Assembly (NCBI RefSeq): GCF_004214895.1
Contig: NZ_CP035952.1
Location: forward strand, 496,001-560,000
DNA length: 64,000 nucleotides
Direction of reading: 5' to 3'
Source: Pseudomonas tructae
GTDB taxonomy: Bacteria; Pseudomonadota; Gammaproteobacteria; Pseudomonadales; Pseudomonadaceae
Positions 51,848-59,872 of this stretch are shown here, piece by piece; the first letter of the stretch is position 1, and each line of letters begins with the position of its first letter. The notes beneath the pieces were generated by a model. It was not told where the DNA came from. It did no database searches and saw only the letters and a program-made list of their open reading frames with translations. Position numbers and translations under genes: made by a program.

Positions 51848-52618
51848 TTACTTCGGTGGCTTGCTCGCATCCATCCCGAACCACTTCTGTGACAGCTCGC
51901 TCAACCGGCCGTCGGCCTTGATCCGCTGCAGGGCGTTGTCCACAGTATTTTTGAACGCCGGGTTGCCCTTCTGAAACGGAATTGCCAGGCTCAGGATCGG
52001 GCCCACTGTTGCACCTTTGCTGACCGGCTGCTGGCTGTCGCGAATGGCGTAGGGCACCAGCAGGCGATCGCTGATGGCGGCATCGATCTGGTCGCTGGCC
52101 ACATCCTTGATCGGCTGGGTGGCATCCGGGTAGCTGCGCAGGTCCACACCCTCCACCGCTCGCGCTTGCTCGGCGAACTGGCTGCCCTGGACGACGCCCA
52201 GGCTATGGCCTTTGAGTGCATCTAGCGTGCTTGGCGGGCGCTTTTCTTCCTTGCGCACGATCAGTTGGGCGCTGGAGTAGGCGTAGGGGTCGCTGAAGTC
52301 AAAACGCTCCTTGAGCTCCGGGGTCGTGGCGATGTGGTTGATGGCCACGTCGTACCTGCCGCTTTCCACGCCTGGCAGCAAGTCTTTGGCTTCGACCACG
52401 ACAAACTCGGCGCGTACATCCATTTCGCTGGCCAGCAAGCGCCCGAGCTCAACTTCGAAACCGTTCGGCTTGTCGTTTTCGTCCTTGAAATTGAACGACG
52501 GCATGTTGGCTTCGATGGCAATACGCAGTTCACCGCGCTCGTTGACGTCGTCGATCAGTTCGGCCTGTGCCCAAGGGCTGAGCAGCATGGCGAGGAGTAC
52601 CCCGATGGCAAAACGCAT
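51848..52618 (-). CDS. Periplasmic SBP_bac_3 amino-acid-binding protein
   Basis: A 256-residue binding protein with a signal peptide (about 1-19, ending AQAE): RGELRIAIEANMPSFNFKDENDKPNGFEVELGRLLA, GVESGRYDVAINHIATTPELKERFDFSDPY and LSLAIPFQKGNPAFKNTVDNAL. No permease or ATPase gene is adjacent. It may serve a distant transporter or a sensor. Confidence 0.88.
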   Translation of the reverse strand: MRFAIGVLLAMLLSPWAQAELIDDVNERGELRIAIEANMPSFNFKDENDKPNGFEVELGRLLASEMDVRAEFVVVEAKDLLPGVESGRYDVAINHIATTPELKERFDFSDPYAYSSAQLIVRKEEKRPPSTLDALKGHSLGVVQGSQFAEQARAVEGVDLRSYPDATQPIKDVASDQIDAAISDRLLVPYAIRDSQQPVSKGATVGPILSLAIPFQKGNPAFKNTVDNALQRIKADGRLSELSQKWFGMDASKPPK

Positions 52619-52714
52619 TTAAGCCCCTTCAATGCTTGGCAGTAAAATCGTGGTCGCCGTGACTTTCTGTTGTTGTCAGGGTCGAACGCAACTTGAGACC
52701 GCGTCGGGTGGAGG

Positions 52715-52760
52715 ATGTTTAACCGCCAGTGAAATATTTTCTCGCAGCGTGGTTAAACAT
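52715..52760. promoter_or_regulatory. Long-spaced inverted repeat in a divergent intergenic region
   Basis: ATGTTTAACC (52715-52724) and GGTTAAACAT (52751-52760) are perfect 10-bp arms 26 bp apart. They lie midway between the divergent binding-protein gene and the DUF4399 gene, so this may be a two-site operator for either. Confidence 0.45.
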
Positions 52761-52847
52761 GTTTTGTCGCATTTGGACTATGGTAATCCACCGTTGCCGT
52801 TCGTTCAGTGGCAAAGGGTTATTTGAAGTAAATCACAGGAGAAGTGA

Positions 52848-53321
52848 ATGAAAAGCCTATTTTCGCGTGCAGCCGTCGCCGGCTTGCTGATGGGGGTCTC
52901 GGCGTTCGCCGCCGCTGAAGGCCTGAAGAGCCAGGAGCCGCCAAAAGACGCCAAGGTCTTCATCGTTTCCCCGGCCGATGGCGCCACGGTCGACAAGACC
53001 TTTACCGTCAAGTTCGGCATCGAGGGCATGGAGCTCAAGCCTGCGGGTGATCAGACCCCGCACAGCGGTCACCACCACTTGCTGGTGGATGTCGATAAAG
53101 AGCCTGCGGCCGACCAGGTACTGCCCACCAGCCTGCTGCCGGAAAACAAGGCGCCGCTGCCGGCCGGCCCGCAAGTGCTGCATTTTGGCAAGGCGCAGAC
53201 CGAAGTCGAGCTGACCCTGACCCCGGGCAAGCACACCCTGCAACTGGTGCTGGGCGACAAGTTCCACGTGCCGTTCAAGCCGAGCGTCGAGTCGAAGAAA
53301 ATCACCGTTACTGTTAAGTAA
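52848..53321 (+). CDS. DUF4399 periplasmic protein
   Basis: A 157-residue exported protein with a signal peptide (about 1-22) and a DUF4399 domain: VFIVSPADGATVDKTFTVKFGIEGMELKPAG, HSGHHHLLVDVD and LTPGKHTLQLVLGD. The conserved GHHH motif could bind a metal. Function is unknown. AGGAG precedes the ATG. Confidence 0.88.
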   Translation: MKSLFSRAAVAGLLMGVSAFAAAEGLKSQEPPKDAKVFIVSPADGATVDKTFTVKFGIEGMELKPAGDQTPHSGHHHLLVDVDKEPAADQVLPTSLLPENKAPLPAGPQVLHFGKAQTEVELTLTPGKHTLQLVLGDKFHVPFKPSVESKKITVTVK

Positions 53322-53332
53322 CGGCTAGAAGC

Positions 53333-53388
53333 ATCGCGGGGCAAGCCCGCTCCCACAGGTCAGTGTGGGAGCGGGCTTGCCCCGCGAT
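53333..53388. repeat. Paired inverted REP elements (hairpin)
   Basis: Perfect 25-bp arms (53333-53357 and 53364-53388) with a 6-nt loop, between the convergent DUF4399 and serA genes. Confidence 0.9.
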
Positions 53389-53404
53389 TTGCCGCCTGAA
53401 AAAC

Positions 53405-54634
53405 TTAGAACAGAACGCGGGAACGGATGGTGCCCTTGATGTGTTGCAGTTTTTCCTGGGCCAGGTCCGAGTACTCGGCATCAACGTCGATTACCACGTA
53501 ACCGACTTTCTCGTTGGTCTGCAGGAACTGACCGGAGATGTTGATTGCGTTTTCGGCGAACACTTTGTTGATTTCGCTGAGTACGCCCGGAATGTTTTCG
53601 TGGATGTGCAGCAGACGGTGCTTGCCCGGGTGTGCCGGCAGGGCCACTTCAGGGAAGTTGACCGACGACACGGATGTACCGTTGTCGCTGTACTTGACCA
53701 GCTTCTCAGCCACTTCCAGACCGATGTTGGCCTGGGCTTCGGCGGTGGAACCGCCGATGTGCGGGGTCAGGATCACGTTGTCCAGGCCACGCAGCGGGCT
53801 TTCGAACTGCTCGTCGTTGGAGCGCGGCTCGACCGGGAACACGTCGATGGCGGCGCCGATCAGGTGCTTGTCCTTGATTGCCGCAGCCAGGTGATCCAGC
53901 TCGACCACGGTACCGCGGGCGGCGTTGATCAGGATCGAGCCTTTCTTCATCGCACGGATTTCTTTCTCGCCGATCATCCACTGGGTGGATGGCAGCTCCG
54001 GCACGTGCAGCGAGACGATATCGGCCAGGCCCAGCAGCTCGTGCAGGCTGGTGACCTGGGTAGCGTTGCCCAGTGGCAGCTTGGTCAGCGGGTCGTAGAA
54101 GAACACCTGCATGCCCAGGCCTTCGGCCAGGACCGACAGTTGGGTACCGATCGAGCCGTAGCCGACGATGCCCAGCTTCTTGCCGCGGATCTCGAAGGAG
54201 TTGGCCGCGCTCTTGATCCAGCCACCACGGTGGCAGGAAGCATTTTTCTCGGGGATGCCGCGCAGCAGCAGGATCGCTTCGGCCAGCACCAGCTCGGCCA
54301 CCGAACGGGTGTTGGAGTAGGGCGCGTTGAACACGGCGATACCGCGCTCACGCGCGGCGTTCAGGTCAACCTGGTTGGTACCGATGCAGAAACAGCCGAC
54401 AGCGACCAGTTTCTTGGCGCAGTCGAAAACCTCTTCGGTCAGTTGGGTGCGCGAGCGGATGCCGATGAAGTGGGCGTCGGCGATCTTTTCTTTCAACTCA
54501 GCGTCGGGCAGAGAACCGGTGAGGTACTCGATGCTGGTATACCCGGCGGCCTTGAGGACGTCCACGGCGGATTGGTGGACGCCTTCGAGAAGAAGGAACT
54601 TGATCTTGCTCTTATCGAGAGAAGTCTTGCTCAT
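53405..54634 (-). CDS. serA: D-3-phosphoglycerate dehydrogenase
   Basis: A 409-residue enzyme, the first step of serine synthesis (3-phosphoglycerate to 3-phosphohydroxypyruvate, NAD+). The NAD motif is GIVGYGSIGTQ (158-163), with catalytic Arg240, Glu269 and His292 and a C-terminal ACT domain (about 335-409) for serine feedback. SerA in Pseudomonas and E. coli also reduces 2-oxoglutarate to D-2-hydroxyglutarate, which drives the unfavourable forward reaction. The divergent neighbour is the dehydrogenase that removes this product. The start at 54634 gives the standard length. Confidence 0.96.
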   Translation of the reverse strand: MSKTSLDKSKIKFLLLEGVHQSAVDVLKAAGYTSIEYLTGSLPDAELKEKIADAHFIGIRSRTQLTEEVFDCAKKLVAVGCFCIGTNQVDLNAARERGIAVFNAPYSNTRSVAELVLAEAILLLRGIPEKNASCHRGGWIKSAANSFEIRGKKLGIVGYGSIGTQLSVLAEGLGMQVFFYDPLTKLPLGNATQVTSLHELLGLADIVSLHVPELPSTQWMIGEKEIRAMKKGSILINAARGTVVELDHLAAAIKDKHLIGAAIDVFPVEPRSNDEQFESPLRGLDNVILTPHIGGSTAEAQANIGLEVAEKLVKYSDNGTSVSSVNFPEVALPAHPGKHRLLHIHENIPGVLSEINKVFAENAINISGQFLQTNEKVGYVVIDVDAEYSDLAQEKLQHIKGTIRSRVLF

Positions 54635-54807
54635 CTGCGTAAACCTGTGTCCCGGAGAAAAATGGCAGGGAAGTGAAGCTCTCGCAGCATCGGCCTGAAG
54701 CACGATCGGCGGGGGGGCGTATGCTAGCATGAGTACCCCCCGATACGCCCATCCCTGGGACGTGAAGAGTGCTCAGGGTGACTATGAATAGTTCGAGAGT
54801 TCTATCG

Positions 54808-56205
54808 ATGACCAATCTTGCGCTGATTGATGAGCTGATGACCCTGGTAGAGCCCGGCAAGGTGCTGACCGACGCTGCCTCCCTTGATGCTTATGGCAAG
54901 GATTGGACCAAGCACTTCGCTCCCGCGCCCTCGGCCATCGTTTTTCCCAAGAGCATCGAACAGGTGCAGGCCATCGTCCGCTGGGCCAACCAGCACAAGG
55001 TCGCGCTGGTGCCGTCAGGCGGTCGCACCGGCTTGTCGGCAGCGGCGGTGGCGGCCAATGGCGAAGTGGTCGTGGCCTTCGACTACATGAACCAGATTCT
55101 GGACTTCAACGAGTTCGACCGCTCGGTGGTCTGTCAGCCGGGGGTGGTTACCCAACAGTTGCAGGATTTTGCCAAAGACAAGGGCCTTTATTACCCGGTG
55201 GACTTCGCCTCGGCAGGTTCCAGCCAGATTGGTGGCAATATCGCTACCAATGCCGGGGGAATCAAGGTAATTCGCTACGGCATGACCCGCAACTGGGTGG
55301 CCGGCCTCAAGGTCGTCACTGGCAAGGGCGACCTGCTTGAGTTGAACAAGGACCTGATCAAGAACGCCACAGGCTACGACCTGCGTCAGCTGTTCATCGG
55401 CGCCGAGGGTACCCTCGGTTTTGTGGTCGAGGCGACCATGCGCCTGGACCGGGCGCCGAACAACCTCACGGCCATGGTTCTCGGCACGCCGGACTTCGAC
55501 TCGATCATGCCGGTGCTGCACGCCTTTCGCGCCAAGCTCGACCTGACAGCCTTCGAGTTCTTTTCCGACAAGGCGCTGGCCAAGATCATGGGCCGCGGCG
55601 ACGTGCCCGCGCCATTCGAGACCGACTGCCCGTTCTATGTCTTGCTGGAGTTCGAAGCCAGCAACGAGGAGGTGGCCAACGATGCCCTGGCGACGTTCGA
55701 GCATTGTGTGGAGCAGGGCTGGGTGCTCGATGGCGTCATGAGTCAGAGTGAACAGCAACTGCAGAACTTGTGGAAGTTGCGTGAGTACATCTCCGAAACC
55801 ATCTCCCACTGGACCCCGTACAAGAACGACATTTCGGTTACCGTGTCGAAAGTGCCGGCGTTTCTAAAGGACATTGACGCGATCGTCGCAGATAACTACC
55901 CGGATTTCGAAGTGGTCTGGTACGGCCACATCGGTGACGGCAACCTGCACCTGAACATCCTCAAACCGGAAAGCCTGAGCAAGGACGAGTTCTTTGCCAA
56001 ATGCGCAACGGTGAACAAGTGGGTGTTCGAGACGGTCCAGAAGTACAACGGCTCGATATCTGCCGAGCACGGCGTGGGCATGACCAAGCGTGATTACTTG
56101 ACCTACAGCCGCTCGCCGGTCGAAATCCAGTACATGAAAGCAGTGAAGGCGGCGTTCGACCCCAACGGGATCATGAACCCGGGCAAGATCTTCGCTGTCG
56201 AGTAA
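54808..56205 (+). CDS. FAD-binding oxidoreductase, D-2-hydroxyglutarate dehydrogenase type
   Basis: A 465-residue FAD_binding_4 / FAD-oxidase_C (VAO-family) enzyme. The PP-loop is VPSGGRTGLSAAAV, the FAD site GSSQIGGNIATNAGGIKVIRYG, and the C-terminal metal and substrate site GHIGDGNLHLNIL with ISAEHGVG. Next to serA, this type is the D2HGDH that oxidises D-2-hydroxyglutarate to 2-oxoglutarate and feeds electrons to the respiratory chain, as shown in P. stutzeri and P. aeruginosa. I use the start MTNLALIDEL at 54808; an ATG at 54784 is possible. Confidence 0.92.
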   Translation: MTNLALIDELMTLVEPGKVLTDAASLDAYGKDWTKHFAPAPSAIVFPKSIEQVQAIVRWANQHKVALVPSGGRTGLSAAAVAANGEVVVAFDYMNQILDFNEFDRSVVCQPGVVTQQLQDFAKDKGLYYPVDFASAGSSQIGGNIATNAGGIKVIRYGMTRNWVAGLKVVTGKGDLLELNKDLIKNATGYDLRQLFIGAEGTLGFVVEATMRLDRAPNNLTAMVLGTPDFDSIMPVLHAFRAKLDLTAFEFFSDKALAKIMGRGDVPAPFETDCPFYVLLEFEASNEEVANDALATFEHCVEQGWVLDGVMSQSEQQLQNLWKLREYISETISHWTPYKNDISVTVSKVPAFLKDIDAIVADNYPDFEVVWYGHIGDGNLHLNILKPESLSKDEFFAKCATVNKWVFETVQKYNGSISAEHGVGMTKRDYLTYSRSPVEIQYMKAVKAAFDPNGIMNPGKIFAVE

Positions 56206-56246
56206 TCCACAGGCACAAGAGCATCCAATAGCGCCAGGAGTCGGTA

Positions 56247-56912
56247 ATGAGCTATCAGCACCAGTATGTAGACGGCACGCGTATTCATTTTGCGTTGGGC
56301 AAGGTGGTGTGCATCGGGCGCAACTATGCAGAGCACGCAGCAGAGCTGGATAACCCGATCCCGACTGAACCCCTGTTGTTCATCAAGCCAGGCAGTTGTG
56401 TGGTACCGCTTGAGGGTGGTTTCAAGATCCCGAGCGAGCGCGGTGCTGTGCACTACGAAACGGAAATCGCCGTGTTGCTCGGCAAGTCGCTGTCCACCCA
56501 TCCGACCGAAGAAGAAGTGCTCGACGCCATCTCTGGCTTCGCACCTGCCCTGGACCTGACCCTGCGCGACCTGCAGGCGCAGTTGAAGGAAAAAGGCCTG
56601 CCGTGGGAGCGTTCCAAATGCTTCGATGGCGCCTGTGTGTTGCCGCCGTTCGTACCGGTCAGTGCTTTTGAAGACCTGGCTGACATCGGCATCCGTCTGA
56701 CCCTCAACGGTGAAGTGCGCCAGGACGGCAACAGTGCGCTGATGCTCAATCCGATCGTGCCGATGATCCAGCACATGGCCACGCAGTTTTCGTTGCTGGC
56801 CGGTGATGTGATTCTCACCGGCACCCCGGTTGGCGTCGGCCCGCTCAATCCTGGCGATACGCTGGTAATAGAGCTGCCAGGCGTCAGCCGTTTCGAAGGC
56901 CAGGTGCTCTAA
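56247..56912 (+). CDS. Fumarylacetoacetate hydrolase (FAH) family protein
   Basis: A 221-residue FAHD1-like enzyme. CIGRNYAEHAAEL holds the general base His30, metal ligands Glu71 and Glu73 lie in VHYETEIAVLLG, and the third acidic ligand is at about Asp103 (ALDLTLRDLQ). The C-terminus has GDVILTGTPVGVGPLNPGD. Family members cleave acylpyruvates or decarboxylate oxaloacetate. AGGAG precedes the ATG. It lies 41 bp after the D2HGDH gene and is probably co-transcribed. Confidence 0.92.
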   Translation: MSYQHQYVDGTRIHFALGKVVCIGRNYAEHAAELDNPIPTEPLLFIKPGSCVVPLEGGFKIPSERGAVHYETEIAVLLGKSLSTHPTEEEVLDAISGFAPALDLTLRDLQAQLKEKGLPWERSKCFDGACVLPPFVPVSAFEDLADIGIRLTLNGEVRQDGNSALMLNPIVPMIQHMATQFSLLAGDVILTGTPVGVGPLNPGDTLVIELPGVSRFEGQVL

Positions 56913-56920
56913 GCCGGCGG

Positions 56921-56949
56921 CCTGGCAGCCAGGAACACTGGCTGCTAGG
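56921..56949 (+). terminator. Hairpin after the FAH-family gene
   Basis: CCTGGCAGCCAG (56921-56932) pairs with CTGGCTGCTAGG (56938-56949) with one G-U and a 5-nt loop. There is no immediate U-tract, but a T-run follows about 18 bp on. Confidence 0.5.
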
Positions 56950-57062
56950 CTGTCCGTCGGCTTTTGCCATTTTTTTCACAATCTATCCGGATAATGCCTG
57001 CGGACCTGGCTCAGCGAACGTGCCGGTAATGTGTTATCAACTGGCAAAAAGAGCACACATCC

Positions 57063-57995
57063 ATGGCCACTCCGCTTCCTTCGAGCAACTCCCTGCCGCC
57101 TGCGCGCAAGCGTGGCCTGGCCTTGCGCTGGTCCACCTGGCTGGTGGCCGCAGCGATTATCGGCTACGGCGTGGCGATTGCCATGCATTGGGATGACCGT
57201 GGCTTGCTCTGGTTGCAGGAGCGTTTCGAAAGCAAGGTCGAACAACAGGCCAGCATCTGGTTGCCGGATTATCAAGTCGATATCGACGCCAAGGTGCTGC
57301 CGGGCATGGAGGATGATGAAGCTTCCGACCTGTCCTACAACCCGGTGAGCAAAACCCTGTTCGCAGTCATGGGCAAGAACCCGTTCCTGGTCGAATTGAC
57401 CCTGGAAGGCGACGTGTTGCGCAAGATGCCTCTGGTAGGTTGGAGCAACCCTGAAGGCGTCGCGGTACTCGAGGGCGGGCGCCTGGCAATCGTCGATGAA
57501 CGCACGCACAAAATGACCATCGTCACTCTGGCTGCTGATACCCGTTCGCTGAACATCACCGATTTCCCGCAGTACGACCTCGGCCCTTCGCAGAACCAGA
57601 ACAAGGCCTTCGAGGCGGTGGCCTGGGACCCTATGCAGCAACGCATCATCCTCGGCGAAGAGCGGCCACCGGCGTTGTTTACCTGGCGCAGCGACGGCCA
57701 TAGCCCGCTGACCGGTGACAAGCAGCCGCTGCCTAGCGAAGAACTGGACCTGCGCAACCTTTCTGCCCTTGGCGTTGACCCGCGCACCGGTCATCTGCTG
57801 GTGCTTTCGGCAGATTCCAACATGCTGCTGGAGCTGGACGAGAAGGGCGAGCAGGTCAGCTTCATGACCCTGCTCGGTGGCTTCAACGGTTTGAACAAGC
57901 GTATTCCGCGGGCTGAAGGCGTGGCGATGGACGAGAAGGGCACGCTGTACATCGTCAGTGAGCCGAACCTGTTCTATCGTTTTAACAAGCCCTGA
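57063..57995 (+). CDS. SdiA-regulated-family (YjiK-like) membrane-anchored beta-propeller
   Basis: A 310-residue protein with one N-terminal membrane helix (about 23-42) and a periplasmic propeller domain. Repeats include DLSYNPVSKTLFAVMGKNPFLVELTLEGDVLRKMPLVGWSNPEGVAVLEGGRLAIVDER and RAEGVAMDEKGTLYIVSEPNLFYRF. The SdiA-regulated (YjiK) family has no settled function. It is followed by a second member of the same family, which arose by duplication. Confidence 0.85.
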   Translation: MATPLPSSNSLPPARKRGLALRWSTWLVAAAIIGYGVAIAMHWDDRGLLWLQERFESKVEQQASIWLPDYQVDIDAKVLPGMEDDEASDLSYNPVSKTLFAVMGKNPFLVELTLEGDVLRKMPLVGWSNPEGVAVLEGGRLAIVDERTHKMTIVTLAADTRSLNITDFPQYDLGPSQNQNKAFEAVAWDPMQQRIILGEERPPALFTWRSDGHSPLTGDKQPLPSEELDLRNLSALGVDPRTGHLLVLSADSNMLLELDEKGEQVSFMTLLGGFNGLNKRIPRAEGVAMDEKGTLYIVSEPNLFYRFNKP

Positions 57996-58080
57996 TTTCA
58001 GGCTTTTCCTACGCCGTGATTAAGTTTCGCTTCAGTTGAGTGTGGGAAGATTCAGGCTGTCACCTAATGAGTCCACCTGA

Positions 58081-58989
58081 ATGCGCCGCTACATCCGTCT
58101 GCCGCTGATTTTCCTGGTGTTGAGCCTGCTTGCCTTGCTCCTTGTTGCTGTAGCGGGGCAGCAGTATCGATTGTTCGAGCGCGGCTGGTTCAACCTAAAG
58201 ACCTGGTGGCAGCCGTTCGAACAAAGCATCGGCCTGGATCAATACCAGGTGGTGCTGGAGGCCAAGCCCATCGAGGGGCTGGATGAAGACATCTCGGCGC
58301 TGACCTTCGACCCTGATCGCAACAGCCTGTTCACCGTCACCAACAAAAGCCCTGAGCTGATCGAGCTGTCGCTGGATGGGCGCATCCTGCGTCGCGTACC
58401 GCTCACCGGCTTTGGTGATCCGGAGGCAGTGGAGTATGTCGGCGCCAATAGTTATGTCATCACCGATGAGCGCGAGCAGCGCTTGATTCGCGTGCGCCTC
58501 GACGACGACACCCCGTTTCTCGATGCCAAGGACGCCGAACAGCTGACCCTGGGCATCGGCCTCAATGGCAACAAGGGCTTTGAAGGCCTGGCCTATGACT
58601 CCGCCGGCAAGCGCCTGTTCGTGGCCAAGGAGCGTGACCCGATGCTGATCTACGAAGTCCACGGCTTCCCTCATGACAACCCCGAACAGCCGTACGCGGT
58701 GCATGTGGTGCAAGACCGCAAGCGCGATTCGCGGCTGTTCGTGCGTGACCTGTCGAGTTTGCAGTTCGATGAGCGCAGCGGCCACTTGCTGGCGCTGTCG
58801 GATGAGTCGCAGCTGGTGCTGGAGCTGGATGTGCAGGGTAAGCCGCTGAGTACCTTGTCACTGCGCAAAGGCTTTCAGGGCTTGAGCAAGAGTGTGCCGC
58901 AGGCCGAAGGCATCGCCATGGACGATGCCGGGACCATCTACCTGGTCAGCGAGCCGAACCTGTTTTACGTGTTCAAGAAGCCGCTGTAG
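58081..58989 (+). CDS. SdiA-regulated-family (YjiK-like) membrane-anchored beta-propeller (second copy)
   Basis: A 302-residue paralogue of the preceding gene: N-terminal helix (about 8-27), then ISALTFDPDRNSLFTVTNKSPELIELSLDGRILRRVPLTGFGDPEAVEYVG and QAEGIAMDDAGTIYLVSEPNLFYVF. It keeps the same order of blades and the same end. Its stop codon TAG (58987-58989) is part of a REP element that begins at 58986. Confidence 0.85.
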   Translation: MRRYIRLPLIFLVLSLLALLLVAVAGQQYRLFERGWFNLKTWWQPFEQSIGLDQYQVVLEAKPIEGLDEDISALTFDPDRNSLFTVTNKSPELIELSLDGRILRRVPLTGFGDPEAVEYVGANSYVITDEREQRLIRVRLDDDTPFLDAKDAEQLTLGIGLNGNKGFEGLAYDSAGKRLFVAKERDPMLIYEVHGFPHDNPEQPYAVHVVQDRKRDSRLFVRDLSSLQFDERSGHLLALSDESQLVLELDVQGKPLSTLSLRKGFQGLSKSVPQAEGIAMDDAGTIYLVSEPNLFYVFKKPL

Positions 58990-59056
58990 GAGCGGGCTTG
59001 CCCCGCGATTGCGGTTAGCCTGGCACACCGCGATCGCGGGGCAAGCCCGCTCCTAC
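58986..59056. repeat. Paired inverted REP elements
   Basis: Copies at 58986-59009 and 59033-59056 are in opposite orientation (24-bp arms, 23-nt spacer containing a further GCG(G)TT/ACCGC pairing). They lie between the convergent YjiK-like and rpiA genes. The left copy contains the stop codon of the upstream gene. Confidence 0.88.
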
Positions 59057-59066
59057 ACGCTAGGCA

Positions 59067-59738
59067 TCAAGCCTTGAGGGTTTTCACGCCTTCTGCGGTG
59101 CCCAGCAACAGCAAGTCAGCCGGCCGCGCCGCGAACAGGCCATTGGTGACCACGCCAACGATGGCGTTGATCTGGCTTTCCAGTTCGACCGGGTTGGTGA
59201 TCTGCAGGTTGTGCACATCCAGAATGATGTTGCCGTTGTCGGTCAGCACGCCTTCGCGGTACACCGGGTCGCCACCGAGCTTGACCAGCTGGCGTGCCAC
59301 ATGGCTGCGGGCCATGGGGATCACTTCGACCGGCAACGGGAAGGCGCCCAGCACCGGTACCAGCTTGCTGGCATCGGCGATGCAGATGAAGGTCTTGGCC
59401 ACGGCGGCAACGATCTTCTCGCGGGTCAGGGCCGCGCCACCGCCCTTGATCAGGTTCAGGTGCTCGTCGCTTTCGTCGGTGCCATCGACGTAGAACTCCA
59501 GGTCGCTGACCGTGTTCAGCTCATACACTGGAATACCGTGACCCTTCAGGCGCTCGGCGGTCGCTTCGGAGCTGGCGACAGCGCCGTCGAAGGCGGTCTT
59601 GTGCTTGGCCAGGGCATCGATGAAGCAGTTGGCGGTCGAGCCGGTACCGACGCCGACGATGCTCTTGGCGTCGAGCTTGGGCAGAATGAAATCGACAGCG
59701 GCCTGGGCGACAGCCTGTTTGAGTTGGTCCTGGGTCAT
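59067..59738 (-). CDS. rpiA: Ribose-5-phosphate isomerase A
   Basis: A 223-residue enzyme of the non-oxidative pentose phosphate pathway (ribose-5-phosphate to ribulose-5-phosphate). Family motifs: [62 protein letters not shown] (with the catalytic Asp, Glu and Lys) and [10 protein letters not shown]. It is divergent from ilvA. Length is standard. Confidence 0.97.
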   Translation of the reverse strand: MTQDQLKQAVAQAAVDFILPKLDAKSIVGVGTGSTANCFIDALAKHKTAFDGAVASSEATAERLKGHGIPVYELNTVSDLEFYVDGTDESDEHLNLIKGGGAALTREKIVAAVAKTFICIADASKLVPVLGAFPLPVEVIPMARSHVARQLVKLGGDPVYREGVLTDNGNIILDVHNLQITNPVELESQINAIVGVVTNGLFAARPADLLLLGTAEGVKTLKA

Positions 59739-59872
59739 GCGGGCTCCGAAACGGGGAGGAGTATCTTAAAGGCGCCTAGTATAGCGGCTAAAACCCCGGC
59801 CTTGCTGTGGTCGCCCGACAGGGCGCTGGGGTAGACTCGCAAACCTCGCCCAACCGCTCAGTGATGCTTTCG

